The notes beneath the pieces were generated by a model that was not told where the DNA came from, did not search any database, and worked only from the letters and a program-made list of their open reading frames with translations. This document shows, in pieces, positions 1 through 10,042 of a DNA stretch of 64,000 nucleotides; within the stretch, counting starts at the first letter, position 1, and each line of letters starts with the position of its first letter. The translations under genes and the position numbers were made by a program. The stretch covers positions 1,134,578 through 1,198,577 of the forward strand of contig VWZF01002378.1 in assembly GCA_013396755.1 (NCBI GenBank). The letters are read 5' to 3'. Source of the DNA: Sclerurus mexicanus (lineage: Eukaryota > Chordata > Aves > Passeriformes > Furnariidae).

Positions 1-1200
1 TGGTTTAAAAAATGTTTACACCTGCACCCACTTGGAATTTGGAAGAAGTGAGATGAAGGCATATAAGTTGTATTTATTTGCAACATTTAACCAGGAAGAT
101 TTGGGGGGTTCCTTCTGCTTTTTTTTGCCTTTCCCCAATATTTAAGTTTTATAAGTTCACGTGTTGCATGTTTTCCCTGCAGGCATTCTTTGGTGGTTCA
201 AGTCAGTTAAATGAAAGGTTTTGTGAACTTTTGTAAACTGAACATTTGGGGCTTCAAAAACAGGCTTCCTTCCTTCTTTTCATTTTCCTCACCTTTCCTG
301 TAATTGCGTTTCAGTATTTAGCTGCTTTACATAACCCAATCCTTACATTACAGTATTGATTTGAAAGTCCAACAGCTTCACAAAGAGCAGGAACAAAGCC
401 CCGCATGAGAAACAAGGAACTCCGTTCCATCCCCACCTTTACTCGGCATTGCAGCCACAGGGGAAGGCAGGACTTTATCCCACGCAGCACCTGAGTTACA
501 ACAATTGAACGCAACGCTTGTGAGGGTGTGATGGGCAGTTTGAGACCCCACGGGTGGCACCAAAGCGGGACAGCTGCGAGTGGGGACAGCCTGCCTGGCT
601 CTGCTCCCCTGGCCAGCCCACCCTGCCCGCACACAAACGCTTCAGCAGGTCCCACTGGTGAGAAACCTCATCCTGAAGAAAACACCCTCAAGGTGGGTGG
701 TGCCCAGTGTCCCGTGCCAGGGCACAGGCTCTCCAGGAAGCCTCGGGACACTGGGGCATCAGCGGGACCCAAGGCAAAAGCAGCCCTGGGGTGAAGGCCA
801 GAGGCAGGAAAACAGCTGGATGTATTCGGGGGTTATTCTTGCTGCTTTCCTGCCTCCCCACCCTTGCTGTGCTCACGGGCAGTTTGCTCGTGCCATGGGT
901 GCCTGCAGGAGCAGGGGGAGCTTCCCTCCGACTCCAAGGGCTGGAAGTTGGGTGCAGCTGGCACAGGGAGCGAAATTAAAGCTGACATCAGGCAGTCTGG
1001 TGTTACAGCTGTCTGCGCTCCTATTGATCTGAAGGCTTAGTCTGCATTCTGGCTTTATCAGCCGGTGGCATCACGACTGCCTTCTCCTCTCTCTCATCCT
1101 TCTAACCTGGAAAACACTTCTGAGGGTGCTGAGAGACAGGTATCAAAGATCCACTGCCTAAGAAAAGAACAACATGCCTCAGAAGAAACAGCTGCCTCGC
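1..1200. other. Noncoding segment, no gene seen
   Basis: The first 300 bases are AT-rich. Bases 500-1000 are GC-richer and give several overlapping short open frames on both strands, a pattern expected from stop-poor composition and not from a gene. I see no recognisable protein family, splice-framed exon, RNA gene or repeat. The overlapping frames at 528-1032 (+) and 311-876 (-) contradict each other and contain no domain I know. Confidence 0.6.
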
Positions 1201-2600
1201 ACCTTTGAAGAAAGTTTTGTGACACTTTTTCTACTTAATTAAAAAAAAATAAATAAAAATTCCTCAATATATACATGATGTTCCACCCTTGCAGATCATT
1301 TCAGAACCTCTTCTGACAGTGGTGGATTTTAATGAACCGCTTATCAAGACTGTGCCAGCTCAAGACAGACAATGTGTGTATGTACAGGCATAGATCTCGG
1401 TCTTGTTAACATCAGAAAGGGATGGTGTGCAGGAAGATTTATTGCAGGGAATTATCCAGATACACAAAACAAAGCAAAACAAGCCTGAATCACTGGCATA
1501 GAGTTTTTTTTTGCTCTTAATCAGCTCATAAACTGAGAGTGCTGACCCAGGGAGTGGGGTTGATGAAAGGGTGATCTGCCCAGACTGTGCTCCATTTGAT
1601 TTAATTATTCTTCTTCTGTAGCTGTCAGATACACAAAAAAGCCACCTCAAGGAATGAAATAAATAAAATAAAAATCGTTGCCTCACTGAAAGAATGATGG
1701 AATAAAAAATAGATGACTATGCCAAAGCGGACCAAGAGAGAGGTTTCATTTTGCCACATTGCCATTGCAGTTTTAAGGAAGCATAAACACACCTTCACAT
1801 GGGGAGTGAGGGTTTAAACAGCAGTGTCACAGTCAAGCAAGACCGAAAACTGTCCCTTACATCTTATGGCACACTGGGGCAAAAAGGTACCCTGTCGGAG
1901 TTATCAAAAATGCCTCATACACTGCTAAGAGGTAAAACAGGAACAGGCTCTCAAAACTCTGCTCTCACCCACAGCTTCTCATCAGGGGCTCAAAGTGAAG
2001 CTGTAATTAAGCCCAAAATACTAGAGCTGCTCTGATCCTGAATATTTAACATTTCAATTCCGGACCACAGAGCTATTGAGGCTGGCGCTTCACGGCAGAA
2101 GACCACAGTTGTCATGCTGTTATTATTCCTGATGTTAACTCTTGTGAAAGAGAATTGCTTACAAAAAAAAAAAAGCAAACGCCAGATATTTTCTGTGAAT
2201 CTCACAACTGGTGGGGGGGTTCAGATAACACCGAAAACCAAACAGTCTGCAGATCTTACCTAGCCAAATGAAAGCTCCTTAGCTCAACTCTAATGTTTAT
2301 GACAGGCTTCGTCCAGTAAACAGATAAATTGGTGTAAGTGCAAAAAGACCACACAACTGCATGTAGGCAACAAAGACCACACACACACACCTTTTTCAGA
2401 CACAGGACATTGGGAAACTAAGGATGTGCCAAAAAAAAAAAATTAGACTATTGAGCTGAACAAATAAATAGCGGTCATTAGAGTTGAATAATGAGCCACG
2501 AATCCAAACAAACAGTCAAACTTACCAGGCAAAAGCTTCCACAGTTTACTTTAGCATTACTTTTACGTGCTAACATAATGGGTGAGGTCGTAAGTCCTTT
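1200..2600. other. Noncoding AT-rich segment with A-runs and a short CA repeat
   Basis: This stretch is AT-rich and contains an A-rich patch at about 1239-1262, a run of 12 A at 2163-2174, a CA dinucleotide run at 2378-2391 and another A-run near 2430. No gene, RNA or transposon is recognisable. The A-runs have no visible upstream retrotransposed body or target-site duplication. Confidence 0.6.
2378..2391. repeat. Short (CA)n microsatellite
   Basis: About six and a half CA units, uninterrupted. It is short by microsatellite standards and may be slightly variable between individuals. No other role is suggested by the sequence. Confidence 0.8.
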
Positions 2601-3360
2601 CCAATCTATAGAAGGTTTTGTCATTGATTTCTCTGGGGTGATCATCTGACCCTCTGATTTATGGCATACAAGATCTACAGCAGCTCTTCACACGCTTATG
2701 TGAACCTACTCCAAAGCTGAATAAATACAACCCAAAAAAGTAAAACACAAGAAGCACAAACGCAAAAGACAAGTCCACATTAAATATACAAGCTCCAAGA
2801 AAAAAGGTCTGGCTTTAAGCATGATTTGAATGATTGTGGGAGATCCATGCAGGCATTGGAAAGCATGGATTCCTCTTTCTAAACCTTTCTGTTGGAAACA
2901 CAGGGCTAAATCTTTCTGACATTCAAGGTACTCCCTGGTTTCAACAGCAGAAGTTTACTTTAGAAATCAAGGCAAAGCACTCCTCTGAATTTCACGTTGG
3001 AATAAAATGGTTTAAAACCCCTGTGAACTCTGTGGGGTTACTGAGAGATAAATGAGAAAAGCGAATTCATCACCAGAGAGCTTTAAATCTCTTCCCGTGC
3101 CTGTACAGAGACCTTCTCTAAGGGTAAATAAATGGGGAGCAAAAAAAATTGCAACAGTACTATGTCTTATTACTCCGGGCAGCCACGTTAGATAACTCCA
3201 ATGATAATTTCTGGATTCATCGTTTACACTTAGCACAGGCAGTGATGTACCAGAACATATAAAATCCTACTGTTACTGCGCTATTCCACATTTCCAATTA
3301 AACCTTATCTGCCTGAAGTGCTCCTACGTTACTGGATATATGTAAGCCAGCAACTTGATA
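2600..3360. other. Noncoding segment, nothing recognised
   Basis: No gene or confident repeat is seen. Around 2592-2632 a few words resemble the end of a CR1 element (a ttccaatct-type word followed by a T/G-rich stretch), but there is no supporting upstream CR1 body, so no call is made. Confidence 0.55.
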
Positions 3361-3361
3361 T

Positions 3362-3550
3362 TTGCATAGAGCTTTGTACGTTCCGAAAGCTTTGCAAACA
3401 ATAACGAAGTAAGCCCCACAAATGCCGCGGGCAGGAAGCAGAGGGGTCAGGGATCCCACTTCTACAGGTGGGGAAAGGGAAGCAAACACCTGCTTACGGC
3501 CACGCAGACATTCATAGAGGACGACAGAATGCCAAATCAAGGTCTGTATT
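3362..3550 (-). repeat. Ancient amniote SINE relic (core-MIR-like, antisense)
   Basis: Read on the + strand, the block first shows a gcatagagctttg word followed by an aaagctttgcaaacaataac word, and then a cttctacaggtggggaaag word around 3469-3487. It continues with a ccacgcag word and ends with an aaggtctg word near 3539-3546. These words occur in the same order as in the antisense consensus of the MIR-type SINEs spread through turtle, crocodile and bird genomes (an agcgctttacaaacattaa block, then tttacagatggggaaactgag, then the aggtctg block). The part corresponding to the gttaagtgacttgcc section seems to be missing. This match is from my knowledge of the family, not an alignment. The element is heavily diverged and certainly inactive. 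Confidence 0.65.
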
Positions 3551-3559
3551 CTTTTATTA

Positions 3560-4755
3560 ACTTGCGATTTCTGGTGCTTCACCTTTGGGTTCAGCTAAGC
3601 CAAGCTTGGTACCAATCCGTGTTTTCAGCTCTTCCTCACGTGAACCCGGATCCCTTGAATTCTCAGGGTGGGTTGTCAAAAAACAGACGCGTAAAAACCT
3701 TTGCAGACTTCAAAACGCAACTTTCCCGATGAAAACCACGTGGCAAAACTATCCTTAAAGTATCTGCTAATCACCAGGGAAACTTCGTGAAGGGAAAAGG
3801 AGCAAAGTTACTTGCTGAATGAAATAACATTAAGTTTCCCTATGCAAATATCAATAACTTGCTCTTACACAACCCTTCCCACGGCATTTCCAGCTCTCAT
3901 TCTGTGGTTACGCATTGCAAGCCATTTGTGTCTTTGCTTGGGGTTTTATGGATTCTTACTAGTTAACTCTTCTGCTAGCGGGGCAGAAAACGTGAGCTGG
4001 CCTTGCTCTTTTAGGCAAACCTCTTTTCCCTCGCAACTGCTGGAAAGGGAAGCAACGCTGTCCTTTGGAAAGAGCATTTATAATTCATGCTGCACTAGTG
4101 CCTGGAGGGGCCCTTAGCAGACAGGGCTCACGTTATAGCTGGCACTCGGCGTCCACGTAATCAAGACATGGATCTCTGCTTAGCAAACAAGCATATGGTT
4201 AAATACAGCAGAGGAGCAAAACAGCGGGTAGCAACACAAACTTCTGGCTCCTCGGGTGCTCGCTCAGAGCAGCAACTTCGCAGGGTTTCTGGTGTTCTGG
4301 GAAGGAGGGAATGGGGCTTCAGTGAGGAAAGGCCAGGAGACTCTGTAGGTTATCATTTGGGCTTCCTTCTGGACCAAAACCCCAGGTGAGGGCTCACTAA
4401 AAACCTTCCTTGAGTGGGAAAGTTAATGATAAAAGTGATGTAAGCCAGCATAGTCTGGCCTCAGGCTGCAATGGGAACAGGAAAATAACCCTACAAGTGT
4501 GCAGGGGGAGTTTGGCCTCTGTGTTTAAACACGGAGCACTTCAAGAGCAGAGAAACAGCAGCTCCCTGAGCACTGCAGACCAGGAGAGGCAATGATGGGG
4601 AAATGGAGGTGGCTGTGTATGTGCACATGCACATCTGAGAGGACTTCACGTGAATTAGGGGCGCCCTACAGAGAAAAACTGACCCGAAAGCAACACTCAA
4701 CACTACGTGTTTCAGTTCACTGGCACCTCAAAGTGACCAGCTCACATAATTAACC
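3560..4755. other. Noncoding segment, nothing recognised
   Basis: Mixed composition with scattered open frames below 102 codons on both strands. None has a recognisable domain or consistent splice sites. No RNA gene or repeat is recognised. Confidence 0.6.
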
Positions 4756-4759
4756 ACCT

Positions 4760-5185
4760 CTGGTGAAGCAACTCGGTGCCACAAAGTCAAGGAGGCCCCA
4801 TCTGACTCCAACAGGACAACTGTTCTGTAGCCTCTCCAGGATGGCTGGGAAACCTTTGCAAAACTTCATCTGGGTCCAGTTAACATCCCTTTATCCTCAC
4901 ACCAGCACTGTCCTTTAACTCTTGTTCCTGCTGCTGAGTCCTGTATCTTTCTAGGCAAAAAGCAGCATTAAATTTTCTTTTGCCCAGATTGAAAGAGCCC
5001 AGCTCTTCCAACCTCCTCCTGGGAGACAAACTCCCTCTTTTCCCAATTGCCCAAGTAGCCTGTCTCTGCTCCAGTCTGAGTTCAGCTTCTGCCAGTGCAG
5101 ATGACCAGAACCACACAAAGCCTTCTAAAGGAGAGCCCAGTGGACAAACACTCCCCTTTCCTCCCTCTTTGCTGAAAATCATCTG
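4760..5185 (-). mobile_element. Decayed CR1-type LINE 3' relic, antisense
   Basis: On the minus strand the segment reads in the order expected of CR1 3' regions. First comes a gtgtggttctggtc block near 5105-5120. A gagcagagacaggctact block follows, then a gagctgggctctttcaatct block followed by a ggcaaaagaaaa word near 4970-5003. Further on is a gataaagggatgttaactgg word near 4875-4900. These correspond to the CR1 passages around 'ctgggactgttcagcctggagaagag' and the downstream 'gatgttaactgg'-like tail of older CR1 families. Similarity is patchy and the boundaries are approximate. It is clearly older than the two sense CR1 copies in the window. Confidence 0.5.
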
Positions 5186-5189
5186 TCAC

Positions 5190-6435
5190 GTACATCTTTG
5201 CACTCTTTGCCTGTTCTTTTCGTTTTTTCTCCCGGCCACATCACTTCAGAGGTTCACAGACATTCTGTGATTGACTAATAGGCCAGCCTTGTCTTTCTCC
5301 TTCTCTGTCATTTACAATTGATGGATTCCCATTTTAACATAAATTCTTATTAGCCCCTAAGTGATTGCCCATGCCATTACATTCTATCACCCAGTTCCTC
5401 AAGATCTCATCTCATGTAGCTGAAGGATATTCCATTAATCCCTTGCATTAAGAATGCATCACAAATTTATCACTGGTAACGGAAGAGTACTTCTGTAAGT
5501 TACAATATGATTATACACACAGGTGTGTAGCTTTGAAAAAAAAAAACAAAGCAAAGGGGAGGTCACAAGAAAGGTGAAACAAATCATTCAACTACACACT
5601 TTAAGCCTTGTAACATAAGGCTGCCTGTACCTGCTCTTATTTTTGAGTGTTTGGTGACACTGCTTCCCTCTCAAGAACCTAAACACCTTTATCATGCTCA
5701 GCAAATGATTCTTATATCAGTTCTGAGAGGTCTTTCCATCATCCTTTCTGATCATCCCTCCCATCTCCCTCACCCACGGAGAAAAGAGAGGCAGAGAGTT
5801 TTTAAGCGTTCTGGCCAAGGTTTCCTGAACAACTCCAGGCAAAGGGTGCCAGTGTGTGAGAGAGACCCTTATTCCAGATCTGGTCTGCTGGGGGCTGCTC
5901 TGCTCCCCCCTCTCTCCTCACCCAACCCCTATTCAGCTGTGACTCGCAATGAATCACGAGAGATACCTGGGCTATAAAGAGTCAAGAGAAACAAATCACC
6001 GAGTGTCCTTCAGCGTGGTGGGGGAGGAGGACCTGAATGTTGTGGCAGATTCAAAGGAACAGCTTGAAAGCAGCTGGAGAGCTTTGCAAAAGCCCCCATA
6101 CACTGCGCACATACAGAGCAGCTGCACAGAGGGTGCCACGCACGCTATTAATTACGAGCATGTTATGGAAGACAATATTCGACATTTCCAGTGCAAAGCA
6201 TTCAGGGCAGGAGCAGCCAGTGACGCTATTTCATGCTCCCCTATGCACCTCCACTAGGACTTGATTTAACATTATAATATTCCAAGTCTGTCAGCCTGGG
6301 ACGATCTGTACGAGTGAGATTTTGGGGGTCTCACTGAAATAGCATAGCAAAAAAACCCCAAGCCCTTCATCACAAGGCTGCCCTGAAAGAGGAATAATAA
6401 AGAGCAAGGGAGTGTCCCTAAAAGAAATCAAACTT
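5190..6435. other. Noncoding segment, nothing recognised
   Basis: AT-rich to mixed DNA. Near 5447-5461 there is a small inverted repeat (TGCATT/AATGCA with a 3-base centre). A run of A lies near 5537-5547. Open frames at 5651-5977 and 5949-6257 (+) have no recognisable family. No repeat family is identified. Confidence 0.6.
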
Positions 6436-6439
6436 GGCA

Positions 6440-6690
6440 GGGCTAACTTTCCTTGTGAAATTAATTTTTAGCATCTTCTCTCCAGTGGCCCTGCCTCAGC
6501 TGTCTCCCTCTGTGCACACTTAATGATCTTGTTGAGCAGATAACCAATCTCTGCTTGATTTACAAGGCCTTTTATTGTCTGAACTGTCTATAATTTTTTT
6601 AATAGAGTTTCACTTGATATTGCAGTAAAACAAGGTTCATTTTACATATTTAATGAAAAAGTGAAAACAAGCCAATAAAGACACCAAAGG
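6440..6690. promoter_or_regulatory. Candidate conserved noncoding element
   Basis: An unbroken non-repetitive block rich in homeodomain-type cores: a ttaattttta word near 6460, cttaatgatctt near 6520, and an AT-rich stretch with tttaatgaaaaag near 6650. The texture (AT-rich with isolated TAAT/ATTA cores and no simple repeats) is typical of vertebrate developmental enhancers. This is inference only: no comparison was possible, and such words are common by chance. Confidence 0.25.
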
Positions 6691-6694
6691 ACCA

Positions 6695-7675
6695 ATTTGC
6701 CAAACCGTTCTGCTCAGTCTGAAATATCTTAGTGCCAAATATCTGCGAAGCAAATGCACAGGCTCTCTACACTAAGCCTTAAGCTTAACACAAAAAAAGA
6801 AAACCTAATAGCGTGCTTACCGCCTATTTGGTGCCGTGAATTGTTGATTTGTTTTCCCCTTATTATCCCAGCCTCCATTAGAAGGATTTGTTCTGTTTCT
6901 AAGCAAACAGCACTGTATATTCCCATCTTAGCAGGGTACCATGAAGGTTTTAATTGTGCTCTGCTCCGAGGGCAGTACCTGGGGGGTACCAATACCTGGC
7001 CGAGCCCTCCAGAGCTGCTGTGCCTCAACACACGGGGCACCACGAGCGCTGGGAGCCAGGGCTTTTCAAGTGATGGATTACGCACTGTGCGGGCACAAAT
7101 GAAGGCAGGGCATGTGTTCTCAGGCACCGTTTTCGGCTGGCACAAAGCAAAACACCCAGGAGCTCAAGGCAACGCTTGGCTATTCGTTACAAACCCCAGC
7201 ACTTGAAAAAAAGTGTTTTTGAGGAAATAAAAACCACCTTGGCTCCTGATTCTGCATCTCCCTCCCCTTGCACAGAAGCAGCTCTGGAGGTGTGAGACCA
7301 CACACCAGAGGCACAGCCCCAGGTCACCACCAGGAGCAGAGCTGGCATTGCCCTCCAGGGAAGTGCCCGCCGAGAAAACCATGCCCTGCACCCTGTCCCA
7401 GTCCCAGCAAGCATCCAGGACCAGCTTCTGCTTCTGAGAGCACAGCCAGGGGAAGGAAGCTTGGAAAGACTTCCCAGACAAGGGCTCCGGAGCCAACTTG
7501 TTTCTCCCTGTCACCTCTGCACTTTTTAAGCTGCTGTACGCTGTTGTTGCCTTATGGTGATTATTTTCACTGCCAGCAGAGCCTTTTGCATACGAGTGGC
7601 CATTAATCCATTGCATCGGCCAGCTTAATTGGGGGAGGCCCTTCTGATTTCCAGCCTCTGTCCCTCTCCCACCCC
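6695..7675. other. Noncoding segment with overlapping antisense open frames
   Basis: Open frames of 138 and 171 codons (minus, 6729-7145 and 7164-7679) overlap frames of 150 and 112 codons on the plus strand. Overlap on both strands points to stop-poor composition and not to exons. No domain is recognisable in any of them and no repeat family is identified. Confidence 0.55.
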
Positions 7676-7679
7676 ACAA

Positions 7680-8040
7680 TGTTTCAGGGGTGTACCAAAT
7701 CTATAGCGTTTCTACATCTGAATGGAGCATATAAAAGCTATTTGGTCAGATCTGGTTAATTGGGGGGACTTGTGGTTTAGTGGTTAGGAACGGGTCTAAT
7801 CAGGGAGAGAGGAGGAAGGAGAGGAGGGAGGCAGGGGGGCTTCTTTTTTTATGAAAATGTGGACCTCCCTACAGTAATTCCCCTTCAGCTGCTGCCTCAC
7901 AGATGGACCTTTTAATTGAATTTTCTTACAGGCCTGAGGGAGGGAGGGAGTTCATTTCAGGTCAGGTGAGGCAATTGAAGTGAATCTAATAGCTCTGGTT
8001 TCTTTTCATTGGGAGCAGAGGGAAGTGTGTTGTTTTGTTT
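7680..8040. promoter_or_regulatory. Candidate conserved noncoding element with a purine tract
   Basis: The block contains CT-poor and CT-rich sections arranged around a 29-base pure purine tract at 7803-7831, followed by six G. TTAATTG-type words occur near 7912 and a GAGGCAATTGAAG word near 7968. It has no coding frame and no repeat similarity. Enhancer-like texture is my inference. A purine tract of this length can also form a non-B (triplex) structure, or be a neutral low-complexity patch. Confidence 0.25.
7803..7831. repeat. Polypurine tract (G/A only)
   Basis: Twenty-nine consecutive purines with irregular GA/GGA units, followed after one C by AGGGGGG. The mirror-like purine strand could support intramolecular triplex formation. 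It could equally be simple low-complexity DNA. Confidence 0.75.
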
Positions 8041-8044
8041 TTTC

Positions 8045-9320
8045 CCCTTTCCCTCCCACCCCCCATCCCCTTTCAGCTCAGCTAAAAAGTTTCAATTAAA
8101 AATTGAAACACACACATGGTGATTTCCAAGGAGCTGTTGTCTTCATTTTGCCACTAGTGGCAGCAAGGTCAGCAGTGGGAGAAATCTGAAGCAGTTTGCA
8201 TCCTGTTCTGTTTTTGTTCCCCACAGGAAGAGGAATGCAGCATGTACAGGGTTCACAAAAATGGCACAAAAGCATCCTCTGAACTTGCGTTGGCAAACAC
8301 AAGAAACGTCTTCCAGATCTAGAAACCTGTCGTGAATGAGTTACCAAATTACTCATCCCTGGGGCATTTCTTTTAGTACTATGATACTTTTCAGGTAGAT
8401 GAGTCCCTGCCTCAGTGGGTTTGTTTCTAAGCAGTGAAAATTAAGAGGGAGCCATTCCAAATAAAGCACTCTTGAGCACAGCTTGCTGTGCCTCTATTGG
8501 ATAAGAAAGCCTAGACTTAAAACTCAAGTCTTGTGGAGGACCGAAAAGTCCTTCCCAAGCTGATTTTCCATCTTGCAAAGATTTCCAGAGCCAAGTAAGC
8601 CAGGCTAGCAGAAGGACATTTGTTCTCTGTCAGGTTTTTTCCATGGAGCAACACTGCACATCAGACCATCAAGGTTAGAGTCTCTTCTAGCCCGGGGCAG
8701 GTACAACTCCCCAGGGATGCTCAGGCAGAGAAGGGCTCTCAGGTGCATGGTACAGGTTGACCTTGTCCTCTGGGAACAGTGCCACCAGCAGCAGCAGCAG
8801 AGACAGGATAACACCCTGGGAGCCTTCCAAGCAAAGGAGGCAGGATTTTCTCCAGAGACCTTCTGGTCACCTTTGGCTGGAGCAGCCAGAGAGCAGGATG
8901 TGACTCCAGGTCATTCACGGGGAGTGACAGGGGACCTGCGGTGAGAAGGGAACTGAGATCCCCTGCAGCCACCAAGTGCAGAGCATGGAAGTGAATAGCT
9001 CTCCTGGACTTGGCCCCAGCACAAAAAGTAGACCCAGTGACTTGCAGCTGTGGTGCTGTCAGGACCATTTCTCCCTCCTTCACATCAACTTCAGACCTGT
9101 GGGGAGTGATAAACCACCTGCAAAGCTTTGGGGCTCCACACGGAGCCCCTGAACAAACTCGCTGCCACCAGCCTTGAATTCTCCATGCGACACTTTGCAC
9201 CTTCACTGAAAAACTGGAGCGTTCAGCACACTCAGAAAGTCTGAAAAATACCTCTTCAGGGACTGTTATGACAAAAGGGTGACATCCACAACTTCTTTTG
9301 TTGCTTTCAACCTAACATAA
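8045..9320. other. Noncoding segment with a short CAG run
   Basis: No gene is recognised. A short CAG run (five units) lies at 8786-8800 inside overlapping frames on both strands (8605-9206), none of which shows a domain. Bases 8040-8085 are C-rich. No transposon is identified before the CR1 that begins at about 9326. Confidence 0.6.
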
Positions 9321-9325
9321 ATGAG

Positions 9326-9682
9326 AGTGGAGACCTTCCAGTATCTGAAAGGGATCTACAGGGAAGCTGGAGAGGGACTCTTCATCAGGCATTGCAGTGA
9401 TAGGACAGGGAGTAATGGGTACAAATGGAAATAAGGGAAATTTAGGTTAGATATTAGGAAGAAATTGTTTACTGTGCAGGTGGTAAGACACTGGAATTGC
9501 CCAAGGAGGTTGTAGATGTCCCAACCTTGGCAGTGCTCAAAGCCAGGTTGGATAAGTCCTTGGGCAGCCTGGCCTAGTGCAAGGTGTCCCTGCCCATGGC
9601 AGGAGGAGTTGAGACGAGATGATCTTTATGGTCCATTCCAACCCTTAACATTCCATGATTCTGTGATTTTATCATTCTATGA
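9326..9682 (+). mobile_element. CR1 LINE, 5'-truncated 3' end
   Basis: The element enters mid-body with the words for 'gagaccttccagtatctgaaag', then a gtgataggacagggagtaatgg block, then 'tttaggttagatattaggaagaaat'. It continues with an 'acactggaattgcccaaggagg' block, a 'ggcagcctggcctagtgcaaggtgtccctgcccatggc' block and 'gatgatctttatggtccattccaaccc'. It terminates in tandem ATTCTATG/ATTCTGTG-like units. This is the full order of an avian CR1 3' region, with only short divergences. The promoter, ORF1 and nearly all of ORF2 are absent, as in most CR1 copies, so it is dead. The downstream accaaccaacc stretch at about 9705-9718 is not part of CR1. Confidence 0.95.
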
Positions 9683-9988
9683 AAAGCAGAGCACTAAGAC
9701 CACAACCAACCAACCAAAGATTGACTAGGTCACTTCATGGCTTCATCTCATTTCTCATAAATTGCTCTGACCACAATTTATAGGTAAAAATGAATCGCAT
9801 ATTCTGTGTTAACATTCATATGTTTCAGTATTTCACATATTGCAGTGACACTTCATTTCCAAATGCAACTTCATTTAATTTTGAACTTCCAAATGCTAAA
9901 GCTGCAATGGAATGATTTTGAAACTTTTTTGAGGAGGAAGAGGAAAGGGAAGATCTTACTTGGCATAGCTCTACTTGCAATATCAAAT

Positions 9989-10042
9989 AGCAAATGTCTG
10001 TATCTGTGTAATGCAAACAGCAAATGTCTGTAGCTATGTATA
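9989..10042 (+). repeat. Degenerate tandem duplication, 30-base unit
   Basis: A 14-base word (agcaaatgtctgta) occurs at 9989-10002 and again at 10019-10032. The following bases (ctgtgta versus ctatgta) also match, giving an approximately 30-base unit repeated nearly twice. It is probably a replication-slippage duplication. Confidence 0.7.

Noticed and set aside
2405..2430. MIR-like word (gggaaactaagg)
   Set aside because: Isolated; no cap, tail or adjacent core words.
2592..2632. CR1-like 3' end words
   Set aside because: Only a few words match (tcctttccaatct) and no upstream CR1 body is present.
7164..7679. 171-codon minus-strand frame
   Set aside because: Overlaps plus-strand frames in the same bases. 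No recognised family, no signal peptide.
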